From Bacillota bacterium (GTDB lineage: Bacteria > Bacillota > Clostridia > Lachnospirales > Lachnospiraceae): 42,313 nucleotides of DNA. The stretch spans positions 1 to 42,313 of the forward strand of contig JAFAFU010000060.1 of NCBI GenBank assembly GCA_023423335.1, given 5' to 3'. The position numbers and the translations under genes were made by a program. Under the pieces are notes generated by a model that saw only the letters and a list, made by a program, of their open reading frames with translations, did no database searches and was not told the DNA's origin. Shown here one piece after another: positions 1-8,493 of this stretch (position 1 is its first letter; every line of letters starts with the position of its first letter).

Positions 1-184
1 TCTCCGGCATTGGGGTTGTCATCTTCCAACGGCTTCCTACCGCCTCTTCATAAGTCCTGCCTGCACTTCTCGGGCTTGCTGCTACGGTAACTACTTCAAA
101 CCAGGGGTGATCCTCAAGCAGAGCAACAAATCGTTGTCCGACCATACCGGTACCGCCAAGGATACCTACTCTTAACTTCTCCAT
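1..184 (-). CDS. asd: aspartate-semialdehyde dehydrogenase, N-terminal 61 residues (cut by window edge)
   Basis: This is the beginning of a minus-strand gene whose remainder lies before position 1. The reading frame opens MEKLRVGILGGTGMVGQRFV, a Rossmann nucleotide-binding start with the GxxGMVGQRF signature and a following HPWFEV. That matches aspartate-semialdehyde dehydrogenase of the archaeal/fungal-like type common in Clostridia. The enzyme reduces aspartyl phosphate to the semialdehyde for lysine, diaminopimelate, threonine and methionine synthesis in the cytoplasm. The ATG at 184 has a GGAGG ribosome site about ten bases upstream and a promoter candidate at 244-271, so it appears to be transcribed separately from dusB. 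Catalytic residues lie outside the window, so activity cannot be judged. Confidence 0.85.
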   Translation of the reverse strand, partial: MEKLRVGILGGTGMVGQRFVALLEDHPWFEVVTVAASPRSAGRTYEEAVGSRWKMTTPMPE

Positions 185-243
185 CTCATCAAATCCTCCA
201 ATGATGTTCTTGTATGACATACATTTGTCTTTATAGTAAGTAT

Positions 244-271
244 ACTATACAACATTTTTGAGAAAAATCAA
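244..271 (-). promoter_or_regulatory. sigma-A-type promoter for asd
   Basis: On the minus strand, TTGATT (271-266) and TATAGT (249-244) are separated by 16 bases in an AT-rich stretch, about 60 bases before the asd start codon. The match is reasonable but not perfect. Confidence 0.45.
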
Positions 272-343
272 TGTTTTTTTTGTATAAAAATAAAGATTTG
301 TAACTAATAGATAAGAATGCCCTGTTTCCCCCTATTTGTTTGG

Positions 344-1318
344 TTAATTTTCTATGCCCAAACGGTATTCCTCCAGGAGCTCAACCAGCCCATGATAGGT
401 CTCAATCGTATTTACGAGATTCCGGAACTTTGATGAGTCCGGATAACCGGACATATACCAGGAAACGTGCTTCCGCATCTCCCGCATGCCGGTGAATTCA
501 CCCTTGTATTCCACCGCCAGCCTTGCATGCCGGAAAATCATTTCACGGACCTCCTTAAAGTCCGGTTTCGGAAGAAGAATCCCCTTCTCCAGATATGCTT
601 TGATTCGTTCAAACAACCATGGATTCCCGCGGGCGCCTCTGGCGATCATAACAGCATCACAGCCGGTCAGCTCCAGCATCCTCTTTGCATCCTCCGGAGA
701 CTGCACATCACCGCTGCCGATGACAGGAACCGATATTGCTTCCTTGACCTTACGGATGATTTCCCAATCTGCTCTGCCGCTATAGAACTGCTCCCTGGTC
801 CGGGCATGGACCGCAACGGCTGCAGCACCGTTCTCCTCCGCAATCTCAGCCACCCTGACAGCATTGATATTATCCTCACAGAAACCCTTCCTGATCTTCA
901 CTGTAACCGGCTTTCGAATGCTTTGGGATACTTTCCTTACAATTCTCCCGATCAGCTCGGGATCCTTCATCAGGGCGGAACCTTCTCCGTTATTAACCAC
1001 CTTCGGCACCGGACAGCCCATATTAATATCCAGGATATCAAAATTCCTGTCCTCAATCCTCATTGCCATATCACTTAAGATATCCGGGTCCGAACCAAAC
1101 AGCTGCAGAGCTGCCGGTCTCTCCTTCTCCGATATCTGAAGCAGACTCTCCGTATTTTTATTATTATACAGAATCCCTTTCGCGCTGATCATCTCCGTAT
1201 AGACGAGATCAGCCCCCTTTTCCTTGCAAAGTATGCGAAATGGCAGGTCGGTTACTCCTGCCATGGGTCCTAAAAACAGATTTCCTTTTATCTCGACATT
1301 TCCGATGTTAAAACTCAT
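344..1318 (-). CDS. dusB: tRNA-dihydrouridine synthase (DusB-type)
   Basis: A 324-residue FMN-dependent TIM-barrel protein that reduces specific uridines in tRNA to dihydrouridine. Visible signatures are the N-terminal FLGPMAGVTDLPFR substrate/flavin segment, the catalytic-cysteine motif NMGCPVPKV followed by GSALMKDP, VKIRKGF, AVHARTREQFYSG and the phosphate-binding GSGDV and IARGARGNPWLF. Length and C-terminal helical segment fit the DusB family. The ATG at 1318 was chosen because family proteins begin close to this point. The longer frame opens with a TTG at 1351 and adds eleven residues without family character. An AGGAG lies a little far (14 bases) upstream of the ATG. It follows coaX by about 105 bases on the same strand and is probably co-transcribed with it. 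Confidence 0.93.
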   Translation of the reverse strand: MSFNIGNVEIKGNLFLGPMAGVTDLPFRILCKEKGADLVYTEMISAKGILYNNKNTESLLQISEKERPAALQLFGSDPDILSDMAMRIEDRNFDILDINMGCPVPKVVNNGEGSALMKDPELIGRIVRKVSQSIRKPVTVKIRKGFCEDNINAVRVAEIAEENGAAAVAVHARTREQFYSGRADWEIIRKVKEAISVPVIGSGDVQSPEDAKRMLELTGCDAVMIARGARGNPWLFERIKAYLEKGILLPKPDFKEVREMIFRHARLAVEYKGEFTGMREMRKHVSWYMSGYPDSSKFRNLVNTIETYHGLVELLEEYRLGIEN

Positions 1319-1424
1319 GCTGCTTTTTCGCTCTCCTGTTCCTATAAACAAATTTCTTTCATTAATTGTACCGATGCCGGCATATCTTTAACCTGACTTC
1401 ACCATTTGAAATACCTGTTTTGTC

Positions 1425-2204
1425 TTACACTCTGGTATTCTTATTTTTATCATTAATGATTTTCAATCCCTTCAGCGTCAGGTTCGGATCATATACCTCA
1501 ATTACCTCCGTTGCATCCGAGATTATTTTTCCCAATCCGCCCGTAGCTACCACCTTACAGTTTGTAATCCCCGACTCTTCCAGCATTCTCTTTACAATAT
1601 ATTCTGTCTGTCCGATGCATCCGAAAACCAGTCCGGCCTGCATACTGGTAACGGTCTCTTTCGCCAAAATCGTATCCGGCATTGCAATTTCAATCTCAGG
1701 CAGCTTAGCGGCTTCCGTCCAAAGAGCATTCGCCGCGATTCTAAGTCCCGGGCTCGTGACGCCGGCAATAAAGGACCCATCCGCTGTAATCAGATCGTAA
1801 GTAATCGCCGTTCCAAAATCTATCACCAATACCGGTCCGCCATAGATCTCATAGGCAGCTACCGCATCCACTACTCTGTCCGCACCAATCTCCTTGGGAT
1901 TCGTAGCAGCAATTTTGATCCCGGTCTTAGTTCCTGCGCCCACAATTAAGGGCGTTATATTCAGATATTTTATAATAGCCGAAACCAGGGAATGCATCAG
2001 CTTCGGTACAACAGATGCTACAATCACTGAATCAATATATCCTGTGTCAATCTTCTTGGACTCTAAAAGATCACAGAGAAGCAGTCCGTATTCATCCGAG
2101 GTTCTTGCCACCTGTGTTGTCATGCGGAAGCTTGCCCTTAGGTCTGCATCATCAAAAATACCCAGTGTTATATTCGTATTGCCAACATCGATTACCAGTA
2201 ACAT
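1425..2204 (-). CDS. coaX: type III pantothenate kinase
   Basis: A 259-residue enzyme for the first step of coenzyme A synthesis, phosphorylating pantothenate in the cytoplasm. It carries the ASKHA-fold motifs of the CoaX family: N-terminal DVGNTN (phosphate 1), GADRVVDAVAAY, VIDFGTAITYD and a GVTSPGLRIAANALW segment. Length is usual for the family. The ATG at 2204 has an AAGGAGG ribosome site seven bases upstream. Type III kinases are not feedback-inhibited by CoA and need a monovalent cation (family knowledge). The DUF6145 gene ends only 18 bases upstream, so the two are almost certainly in one operon with dusB downstream. Confidence 0.96.
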   Translation of the reverse strand: MLLVIDVGNTNITLGIFDDADLRASFRMTTQVARTSDEYGLLLCDLLESKKIDTGYIDSVIVASVVPKLMHSLVSAIIKYLNITPLIVGAGTKTGIKIAATNPKEIGADRVVDAVAAYEIYGGPVLVIDFGTAITYDLITADGSFIAGVTSPGLRIAANALWTEAAKLPEIEIAMPDTILAKETVTSMQAGLVFGCIGQTEYIVKRMLEESGITNCKVVATGGLGKIISDATEVIEVYDPNLTLKGLKIINDKNKNTRV

Positions 2205-2222
2205 AAACCGGCCTCCTTTATT

Positions 2223-2564
2223 CTATAATAAATCCGAAAGCTCTTCACCCAGAAAAAAAACTTTATAATACATTTCCAGAGATTCCAAAAGTTCCGCCTT
2301 CGTCCTTTGCAATTCTTTCACCTTTAAAGCACTGCCTATCTCATCAAACAGATAATCATATTCATCCGCGCTGACCATAAACAGCAATGTTCCATCTTCA
2401 TCAAACTCCAGAGAGAGTACACCGCCGACATCCTCCGTAAAAAGAACACACATAATCTTTAGCTCCTGCTTGATCTGCTCCGGTAAGGCCTGGAAATCTT
2501 CATTCAGAAAGAACTTCTTCTCATAGGCACTGCTTGCACATAATACTATTTTATCCTGATACAT
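2223..2564 (-). CDS. DUF6145-like protein of unknown function
   Basis: A 113-residue soluble protein. The sequence contains MCVLFTEDVGGVLSLEFDED and a YYKVFFLGEELSDLL end, which I recognise as resembling the Clostridia-restricted DUF6145 family. No function is known to me. It is acidic and predicted alpha/beta, with no signal peptide or membrane segment. The start at 2564 is favoured over the in-frame ATG at 2600 because an AAGGAG lies seven bases upstream. It sits between a small membrane protein and coaX with short gaps, so a housekeeping link to the coaX/dusB operon is possible but unproven. Confidence 0.75.
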   Translation of the reverse strand: MYQDKIVLCASSAYEKKFFLNEDFQALPEQIKQELKIMCVLFTEDVGGVLSLEFDEDGTLLFMVSADEYDYLFDEIGSALKVKELQRTKAELLESLEMYYKVFFLGEELSDLL

Positions 2565-2617
2565 GACAAGACTCCTTAATCTGTATATTAAATAGCTCAT
2601 TTGCGGAAGCTGTTTGT

Positions 2618-2896
2618 TTACATGAGGCTGCTGATTATTACTCCTGCAAAGATGATTATAATTCCAAAGAAAATATAATTCATACCTATGCTTCTCTTCC
2701 TCTTATCCCGAATAATCTTCAGGCCGTTGACCACATTAATCAGACCGGCTGCTGTAAACGCAGCGATCAGAAAAATTGAATTCCCAGGATTAAGAAAGGT
2801 CAAGACCAGAAAAACTACTAAGATTATTCCCAGAACAGTCAGTATGAGATCATAGGACAATTGCAGTTTTATTATGCCTTGTATCAGCTTCTTCAT
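2618..2896 (-). CDS. small three-helix membrane protein
   Basis: A 92-residue hydrophobic protein with three likely transmembrane helices at about residues 13-33, 38-57 and 70-91. A basic loop (IIRDKRKRS) separates helices two and three. I do not recognise the family. The ATG at 2896 has a GGAG six bases upstream. Longer in-frame starts (ATG at 2908, TTG at 2917) overlap that ribosome site and are less likely. It is the first gene of the run leading into DUF6145, coaX and dusB, and follows argF by about 90 bases. Confidence 0.65.
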   Translation of the reverse strand: MKKLIQGIIKLQLSYDLILTVLGIILVVFLVLTFLNPGNSIFLIAAFTAAGLINVVNGLKIIRDKRKRSIGMNYIFFGIIIIFAGVIISSLM

Positions 2897-2987
2897 AAAA
2901 ATCTCCATCCCAGCCAACTATGCCTGCTCTTTGTGTCAGTTTGTGCCAAGCGTGCTTACACACTTTGATTATACAGGCACAAATTTC

Positions 2988-3926
2988 TTACATATTCCCC
3001 AAAGTAGCCACCATTACCGCTTTTATGGTGTGCATACGGTTTTCCGCTTCGTCAAAAATAATATCGGCAAAACGTTCAAAGACCTCCTCGGTCACTTCCT
3101 TTCCCTTTACTGCCGGCAGGCAGTGCAGGAGAATCGTGGTACTCTTACCGCTCCCTTTAAGTAATTCATCATTCACCTGATATGGGCTTAGAAGCTTGAT
3201 CCGTTCCATGGCCAGCTCTTCTTCTCCCATAGAGCACCATACATCCGTATAGATTGCATCGGCATCCGATACCGCATTAATATTATCGGAAATAGTAATA
3301 ACACTTCCGGATTCCTTGGCATATTCCCCGCAAAGGTTAACTAAGCTCTGCTCCGGCCATAAGACTTTTGGTGCCAATATCGTAAAATGGATACCCATCT
3401 TGGTAGAACCGATCATCAGACTGTTCGCCATATTATTGCGTCCGTCTCCGACATAGACCAGCTTCAACCCTTTAAGCTTACCAAACTGCTCCTGTAAAGT
3501 CAAGAAGTCCGCCAGAATCTGTGTCGGATGGTAGGTATCCGTCAATCCATTCCATACAGGAACACCGCTGTACTTTGCCAGCTTCTCCACCGTCTCCTGC
3601 TTATAGCCGCGAAACTCTATACCATCAAACATTCTTCCCAATACCCTGGCGGTATCCTCTACACTTTCCTTATGCCCCAGCTGTATATCATCCCTGCTCA
3701 AATATTCCGGATGTCCTCCTTCGTCAATACAGCCTATTGTGAAGGCGCATCTGGTCCTGGTGGAGGGCTTCTCAAAAATCAACGCTATGTTCTTACCTTT
3801 TAAACGATCGCCTGTAATTCCCTTCTTCTTCTTTGCCTTTAAATCAGCTGCCAGCTCAAGCAAATATCCGATTTCCTCCGGAGTAAAATCCTTCAGGGTT
3901 AAAAAGCTTCTTCCCTTTAAATTCAT
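2988..3926 (-). CDS. argF: ornithine carbamoyltransferase
   Basis: A 312-residue enzyme that makes citrulline from ornithine and carbamoyl phosphate in arginine synthesis (or in the arginine deiminase pathway). Motifs seen in order: FEKPSTRTR (carbamoyl phosphate), the SGVPVWNGLTD and HPTQILADFLT segment, D-x-W-x-SMGEE (ornithine loop) and LHCLPA. Those motifs and the length point to OTCase rather than aspartate or putrescine carbamoyltransferase. The ATG at 3926 has a GAGGTGG site six bases upstream. The longer frame opening at 3995 adds 23 residues foreign to the family. No other arginine genes lie nearby. A promoter candidate stands at 4029-4057. Confidence 0.95.
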   Translation of the reverse strand: MNLKGRSFLTLKDFTPEEIGYLLELAADLKAKKKKGITGDRLKGKNIALIFEKPSTRTRCAFTIGCIDEGGHPEYLSRDDIQLGHKESVEDTARVLGRMFDGIEFRGYKQETVEKLAKYSGVPVWNGLTDTYHPTQILADFLTLQEQFGKLKGLKLVYVGDGRNNMANSLMIGSTKMGIHFTILAPKVLWPEQSLVNLCGEYAKESGSVITISDNINAVSDADAIYTDVWCSMGEEELAMERIKLLSPYQVNDELLKGSGKSTTILLHCLPAVKGKEVTEEVFERFADIIFDEAENRMHTIKAVMVATLGNM

Positions 3927-4028
3927 AACATCCACCTCTTTCTTAATATTCCCCACTGCCCGGGACCCGCTTCCTTTATAAACAGGAAATGACAAAATTT
4001 ATATTTATGCTTAATATTGATTATTTAT

Positions 4029-4057
4029 ACATTATTCTAAATCACAGCCAATGTCAA
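4029..4057 (-). promoter_or_regulatory. promoter and AT-rich leader of argF
   Basis: A perfect TTGACA (4057-4052) is followed after 17 bases by a weak -10, TAATGT (4034-4029). The leader of about 100 bases down to argF begins with AT-rich near-repeats (ATAAATAATCA, then ATTAAGCATAAATATAA) that loosely resemble ArgR/AhrC boxes. The arginine-box reading is an inference. Confidence 0.45.
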
Positions 4058-4060
4058 GTA

Positions 4061-4113
4061 AAATTTAAAAGCCGCCCAAAACCAGTGATTATTCATCCTA
4101 CGTCTTGGGCAGC
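4061..4113 (-). terminator. Rho-independent terminator after the LtaS-like gene
   Basis: On the minus strand a nine-pair stem with one mismatch (GCTGCCCAA with TTGGGCGGC; arms 4105-4113 and 4071-4079) is followed by TTTTAAATTT. It lies 36 bases past the stop of the phosphoglycerol transferase gene and just before the argF promoter. Confidence 0.75.
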
Positions 4114-4148
4114 ATTCTATTGGCATTATGCAATTTTCTTATACAATC

Positions 4149-6011
4149 CTATTCTGCAACCGTTGCATCATGGAAAACATAATTTGCAATCAGGTTCTGT
4201 TCCAGAATCTCCTTTGAGGTCCTCTTAAGCAGCAGGGCCTTTTCATATTCTGCCGCATACTGTGAAGCATCTACAGTATCCCCGATACCGATCCTCCAAG
4301 CCCGGCTCCCCTCAAATATCTCCTCTCTCGATATCTCAAACATAATATCATTGGTGGCAAAGGAACCCTCAAACAGGTAGGAGGTAAATGCGACGAAGCC
4401 TTCCTTCGCATTGGCAATATCCTGACCGAGAATAAAGGTATTATCTTCCTGGAAGGTAAGCCCCATGATATTGGCTATTGTGGGAAGAAAATCAATCTGT
4501 CCGCCTGTGGTACCGATGGTCTGCTTTACGCCGCTTCCGGGTACATGGATTACCAGCGGAACATTCAGCATCTCGTCATAGTCATAGCTGCGCCCGATAA
4601 ACTGGCTGACACGGTCATATACATCATCCATACCGCAATTCAGTCCATGGTGGTCCCCATAGAGCGCAATAACGGTATTCTCATATAAACCGGCACTCTT
4701 CAAATCTTCAATAAACTGTCCGATTGCTTCATCCGTATAACGAACGGTCTCCAGATAATCGCCAAACTTCGTATCTTCATCTTCCGGTAACAGCTCCAGG
4801 GTACGGTACTGGTCCTCCAATACAAAAGGATGATGGTTCGTCAGTGTGATAACAAATGAAAAATATGGCTGTGTCTGTGCTTTAAGAATTGGAACCAGCT
4901 GCTTGAACATGGATTTATCGGATACACCCATACCAATCATTTCTGACTGATCCATATCCTCCATACTGATATAGTCTTCGAAGCCCTGTGCCGGATATGC
5001 ACTTTCCCGGTTCCAGAACTCGCCCTCGTAACCATGAACAGCAAAGGCCTTATACCCCTGATCCCGCATCCTCCAGGGCAGCCCATTATAGGTATTTTCT
5101 TTAAACAACCGGTAGCTTTCTCCGTCAATAATCGGGTACAGGCTGTTTAATGTCGAGAATTCGGCGTCTGCCGTATTCCCCTTTCCGATATTGGAATAAA
5201 ACCGGTCAAAATATAAGGTGTCTCCGTCGATCAACTTATTTAAGTTAGGAGTAATCTCCTGTCCGTTATATTCCTTTCCGATAACAAAATCCTGCAGTGC
5301 TTCCACCTGTATCACCACCAGGTTTTTTCCCTGACCGATCCCGTTATACTTCGGCTGCGGCGTTAATGTTTTTACTTCCTCCAGGACCTCAAGGATTTCA
5401 TCCTCTTCCATTGATATCGGCGCCAGATTATCTACAATTGTTTCACAAATATCTCCCACATGGCTTGTAAAGAACTCCATGGTATTCACCCGGGCAATTG
5501 CTGCCGAGTGAAATGGGTTGACAATCATTGTTAAAATCACTGTCGTTAGTATATATACCGCATATTTAATTTTACCGTGGAAAGGCCACTTGATTTGAGT
5601 GAATTTCTCTGAATATTTCTTAAAATAATGATAAACAAACGGAATATCCACAAACAGCAGGAAGCTGGCCGGTATCAAGGTCGCCAAAAAGCTCTGAGGT
5701 ACTGCGGTAACGGCTTTGGCCTGCCACAGCTGGCGGATGGATACCGTCTGGTTATAATAATTATAATACATTGTATCCGCAAACATCAGCAGGCTAAGAA
5801 GGGCATAAACGGCCAGAAAAATACCGCGTTTTCTCTTCAGACCGCATCTGCTCAGTGCCACAAAGAGGATACCCCATACCGCAAGGCTAATCAGAATCAT
5901 GATGATTTCCATACGGGTTACCTTAATCAAGGTATAATAAACTGCCATTTTAGAGGCAAACAGTATACCGATCATATATGGTGATGATAATATCTCTTTA
6001 ATCTTTTTCAT
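4149..6011 (-). CDS. LtaS-family phosphoglycerol transferase (lipoteichoic acid synthase-like)
   Basis: A 620-residue polytopic membrane enzyme. About five transmembrane helices fill residues 10-170, followed by an extracellular sulfatase-fold domain. Motifs match the LtaS family: VIQVEALQ around residue 237 (metal-binding Glu), GKGNTADAEF with the likely catalytic Thr280, and LYGDHHG near residue 478. Such enzymes polymerise glycerol phosphate from phosphatidylglycerol on the outer face of the membrane. The ATG at 6011 has a G-rich ribosome site. The gene stands alone between its own promoter (6075-6103) and terminator (4061-4113). It could instead be a primase or modify another glycopolymer; the sequence alone does not decide. 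Confidence 0.88.
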   Translation of the reverse strand: MKKIKEILSSPYMIGILFASKMAVYYTLIKVTRMEIIMILISLAVWGILFVALSRCGLKRKRGIFLAVYALLSLLMFADTMYYNYYNQTVSIRQLWQAKAVTAVPQSFLATLIPASFLLFVDIPFVYHYFKKYSEKFTQIKWPFHGKIKYAVYILTTVILTMIVNPFHSAAIARVNTMEFFTSHVGDICETIVDNLAPISMEEDEILEVLEEVKTLTPQPKYNGIGQGKNLVVIQVEALQDFVIGKEYNGQEITPNLNKLIDGDTLYFDRFYSNIGKGNTADAEFSTLNSLYPIIDGESYRLFKENTYNGLPWRMRDQGYKAFAVHGYEGEFWNRESAYPAQGFEDYISMEDMDQSEMIGMGVSDKSMFKQLVPILKAQTQPYFSFVITLTNHHPFVLEDQYRTLELLPEDEDTKFGDYLETVRYTDEAIGQFIEDLKSAGLYENTVIALYGDHHGLNCGMDDVYDRVSQFIGRSYDYDEMLNVPLVIHVPGSGVKQTIGTTGGQIDFLPTIANIMGLTFQEDNTFILGQDIANAKEGFVAFTSYLFEGSFATNDIMFEISREEIFEGSRAWRIGIGDTVDASQYAAEYEKALLLKRTSKEILEQNLIANYVFHDATVAE

Positions 6012-6074
6012 AATATCCCCCCAAGAAACTTAATGTTCACGCTGTCAAGCCTATTGTATTTTAAGGCTAGCACT

Positions 6075-6103
6075 ATAATATCTCAATGTTCACAGATAAT
6101 CAA
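6075..6103 (-). promoter_or_regulatory. sigma-A promoter of the LtaS-like gene, flanked by a direct repeat
   Basis: TTGATT (6103-6098), a 17-base spacer and TATTAT (6080-6075). The nonamer GTGAACATT (minus strand) occurs in the spacer region (6093-6085) and again 53 bases downstream in the leader (6040-6032), possibly a regulator-binding pair. Confidence 0.6.
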
Positions 6104-6139
6104 GCGAAAAAACCTTAAATTTTTCTTAATGATTTTGGT

Positions 6140-6199
6140 AAATAAAAGATGCTGCGGCTTCCGGATAATCAAATATGATCATTCCGTGCCCGCAGCATC
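6140..6199 (-). terminator. Rho-independent terminator after the slipin operon
   Basis: Minus strand: GATGCTGCGG (6199-6190) pairs perfectly with CCGCAGCATC (6157-6148) around a 32-base loop, and the stem is followed by TTTTATTT. It lies about 100 bases beyond the slipin stop codon. Confidence 0.75.
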
Positions 6200-6249
6200 C
6201 TCATTAACGAAATATCCACGCGTAGCAGATCAGTCCATGGAATTGCAAC

Positions 6250-6280
6250 AGGACCGAAAGGACATCGTCTTTTCGGTCCT
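6250..6280 (-). other. strong hairpin in the slipin 3' untranslated region
   Basis: Arms AGGACCGAAA (6250-6259) and TTTCGGTCCT (6271-6280) are perfectly complementary, and the loop holds a further GAC/GTC pairing. No T-run follows on either strand, so it looks like an RNA-stabilising or processing hairpin rather than a terminator. Confidence 0.5.
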
Positions 6281-6304
6281 AATCTGCATAATTGTGATAT
6301 CCGT

Positions 6305-7231
6305 CTATTCGTCCTTACTTACTTCTGTGAAAGATTTCGCCAGACCTGCCAATCCCTGAATCTCGGAAGGAATTATAATCTTCGTGGCTTTACCGTCTGC
6401 TGCCTTGGCAAAAGCCTCCAGGCTCTTTAACTGGATTACTGCATTCTGCGGCGCTGCTTCATTCAGGAAGCGGATACCGTCCGCACTTGCCTTCTGTATC
6501 TGGAGAATTGCTTCTGCCTGACCTTCTGCTTCACGGATTGTAGCCTCTTTCTTCGCCTCTGCGCGAAGGATAGCGGAAAGCTTTTCGCCTTCTGCCTCAA
6601 GGACAGAGGATTCCTTCTTTCCTTCCGCCACAAGGATAGCGGAACGCTTCTGACCTTCTGCGATCAGGATTGATTCCCTTCGTTCACGCTCTGCCTTCAT
6701 CTGCTTCTCCATGGCATCCTGAATCGCTGACGGCGGAATGATGTTTTTCAGTTCCACCCGGGTGACCTTAATACCCCAGGGGTCCGTTGCCACATCCAGA
6801 GTAACTCTCATCTTGGTATTAATGACCTCTCTGGAGGTTAAGGTCTCATCCAGCTCCAGGTCTCCGATGATATTTCTCAGGGTAGTCGCAGTCAGATTCT
6901 CGATTGCTAACATCGGATGTTCCACTCCGTATGCGAAAAGCTTCGGATCGGTAATCTGAAAGAATACCACCGTATCAATCTTCATCGTTACATTATCTTT
7001 CGTGATTACAGGCTGAGGCGGAAAGTCAACCACCTGTTCCTTCAAAAGGACCCTTCTCGCCACCTTATCAATCAATGGTGCCTTCACATGGATACCGACA
7101 TCCCAGGTAACCTGATAGCCTCCCAGCCTCTCAATAACATAGGCATAGGCCTGTGGTACAATTTTAATGCAGGATGCTAAAATCAGTAATACGATTACCG
7201 CAAATACAATGATTACTGTTTCTATAACCAC
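6305..7231 (-). CDS. SPFH/stomatin-family slipin (QmcA-like)
   Basis: A 308-residue protein with one N-terminal membrane helix (about residues 3-22), an SPFH/Band 7 domain (roughly 25-190) and a charged, repetitive coiled-coil segment with many AEG(E/Q/K)K units. A hydrophobic/Gly-rich tail follows. These proteins assemble into membrane scaffolds tied to lipid microdomains and membrane-protein quality control (family knowledge). The GTG at 7231 was chosen because an AAGGAGG sits eight bases before it. The in-frame ATG at 7258 would place that ribosome site inside the gene. The NfeD gene ends about 30 bases upstream, the usual slipin/NfeD pairing. Confidence 0.9.
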   Translation of the reverse strand: MVIETVIIVFAVIVLLILASCIKIVPQAYAYVIERLGGYQVTWDVGIHVKAPLIDKVARRVLLKEQVVDFPPQPVITKDNVTMKIDTVVFFQITDPKLFAYGVEHPMLAIENLTATTLRNIIGDLELDETLTSREVINTKMRVTLDVATDPWGIKVTRVELKNIIPPSAIQDAMEKQMKAERERRESILIAEGQKRSAILVAEGKKESSVLEAEGEKLSAILRAEAKKEATIREAEGQAEAILQIQKASADGIRFLNEAAPQNAVIQLKSLEAFAKAADGKATKIIIPSEIQGLAGLAKSFTEVSKDE

Positions 7232-7262
7232 TTGAAACCCCTCCTTTATGTGTATCATATAA

Positions 7263-7688
7263 TTAACCTTTAACGATTAATTTAACCCCTGATATGTCCT
7301 GAACTACTACTTTGGTTCCTTCCTCAAGGATATTACCGGAGGCCGATCTGGCCGACCACTCCTGTCCATCCACTATGACTTGGCCTTCCCCTTGAACGTT
7401 ATTAATCCTGGCGGTAACCAAGGCTTCCTTCCCGACTACACTTTCATAATTGGTCTTAATTCTCTTCGGATTAAAGTACTTTATTACATACGGTCTGGTA
7501 AAGTATAACAATAACAGGGAAACAGCCAGAAATAAAATAATCTCTACTAACAGGTTATCATAGAACAAGGAACAAATAAATGCAACCAGAGCCCCGCCTG
7601 CAAACCAGATCGTTGTCAATCCTAAGGTGATAATCTCAATGAAAATCAAAACTGCCAGCAGAATAATCCATGCAATCGAATTTGTCAT
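7263..7688 (-). CDS. NfeD-family membrane protein, slipin partner
   Basis: A 141-residue protein with two or three transmembrane segments in the first half (about 5-70). A C-terminal OB-fold NfeD domain follows, seen as VVGKEALVTARINN, then GQVIVDGQEWSARS and a final VVVQDISGVKLIV. This is the short NfeD form without a protease domain. NfeD proteins operate with SPFH partners, and the adjacent gene supplies one. The ATG at 7688 has a GGGGG site eight bases upstream. An earlier ATG at 7721 adds eleven uncharacteristic residues. The two genes are probably one transcription unit. Confidence 0.88.
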   Translation of the reverse strand: MTNSIAWIILLAVLIFIEIITLGLTTIWFAGGALVAFICSLFYDNLLVEIILFLAVSLLLLYFTRPYVIKYFNPKRIKTNYESVVGKEALVTARINNVQGEGQVIVDGQEWSARSASGNILEEGTKVVVQDISGVKLIVKG

Positions 7689-7803
7689 CCTTATTCCCCC
7701 TTTCGTAATACAAATTCTCATACTCTAATTTTATCTGAAAACCTACCATAATACAAGAGATAATAGAATTTTCTAATGATCTTTTAATATCTTTGCAGGA
7801 TAC

Positions 7804-8493
7804 TTACAGCTGTCCCTCATTGCTTTCCCTCGTATAAATCTGGATGTTCAAATTCCCGTTTCTGCTCCTGAGCTCGTCCATAAATTCCTTCTCCGCTTCT
7901 TCATCCTTCATTGTGATATGATATGTAAGCTCAAACAGGGTACCGAGATTTGCTGTCCTCACTCTCTGCAGCTTGCATTGCTTCGTATATTTTTCAAAAA
8001 GGTCGTCAAATGCACCCTGGAAATTCATATCCTCGGGTATGGTAATCCTAAGCCTCTTCTCCTTACTCTTATTAACTCCAAAGCCAAGCTTGCTTAAAAT
8101 AAACACCGTCAGGCAGAGCAGTAAGGTGACCGCCGCGCCAAAGGTTATATACCCCAAACCGGAAGACAGACCTGCCGCCACGGTCAGAAATACAAAAGTG
8201 ATGTCCTTAGAATCCCCCGGCACGCTGCGGAAACGAATTAACGCAAATACACCGGCCATCGAAAAGGCTCTTGCGATATTACTGCCGATCAACAAAATAA
8301 CGACTGCAATGATGGTAGGAAGTATTACCAGGCTTAGTGCAAGATTGGGGGACTGGCTGTTCCTGGGTGTAATAAGCAGGTAAATAATGCTTATGATCAG
8401 TCCCAGAAGCAACGCCACCAGGATGCAGAGCAAGGTGCTGCTTAAGTTTAAGGTCACATCTGTCGTTGTATTGGAAAATATGGTATCAAACAC
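7804..8493 (-). CDS. DUF4956 membrane protein
   Basis: A 229-residue protein with about four transmembrane helices between residues 18 and 135. A soluble C-terminal domain of about 80 residues follows. The central FSMAGVFALIRFRSVPGDSK is the hallmark DUF4956 segment. The start is a GTG at 8493, nine bases after AAGGAGG, and the upstream VTC-domain gene overlaps it by eight bases. This tight coupling supports a joint function with the polyphosphate-polymerase-like partner, perhaps as a membrane channel or anchor (inference). The function of DUF4956 is not established to my knowledge. Confidence 0.85.
   Translation of the reverse strand: MFDTIFSNTTTDVTLNLSSTLLCILVALLLGLIISIIYLLITPRNSQSPNLALSLVILPTIIAVVILLIGSNIARAFSMAGVFALIRFRSVPGDSKDITFVFLTVAAGLSSGLGYITFGAAVTLLLCLTVFILSKLGFGVNKSKEKRLRITIPEDMNFQGAFDDLFEKYTKQCKLQRVRTANLGTLFELTYHITMKDEEAEKEFMDELRSRNGNLNIQIYTRESNEGQL

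Noticed and set aside
3927..4028. T-box or riboswitch in the argF leader
   Set aside because: No specifier loop, T-box sequence or terminator/antiterminator pair could be seen in about 100 bases.
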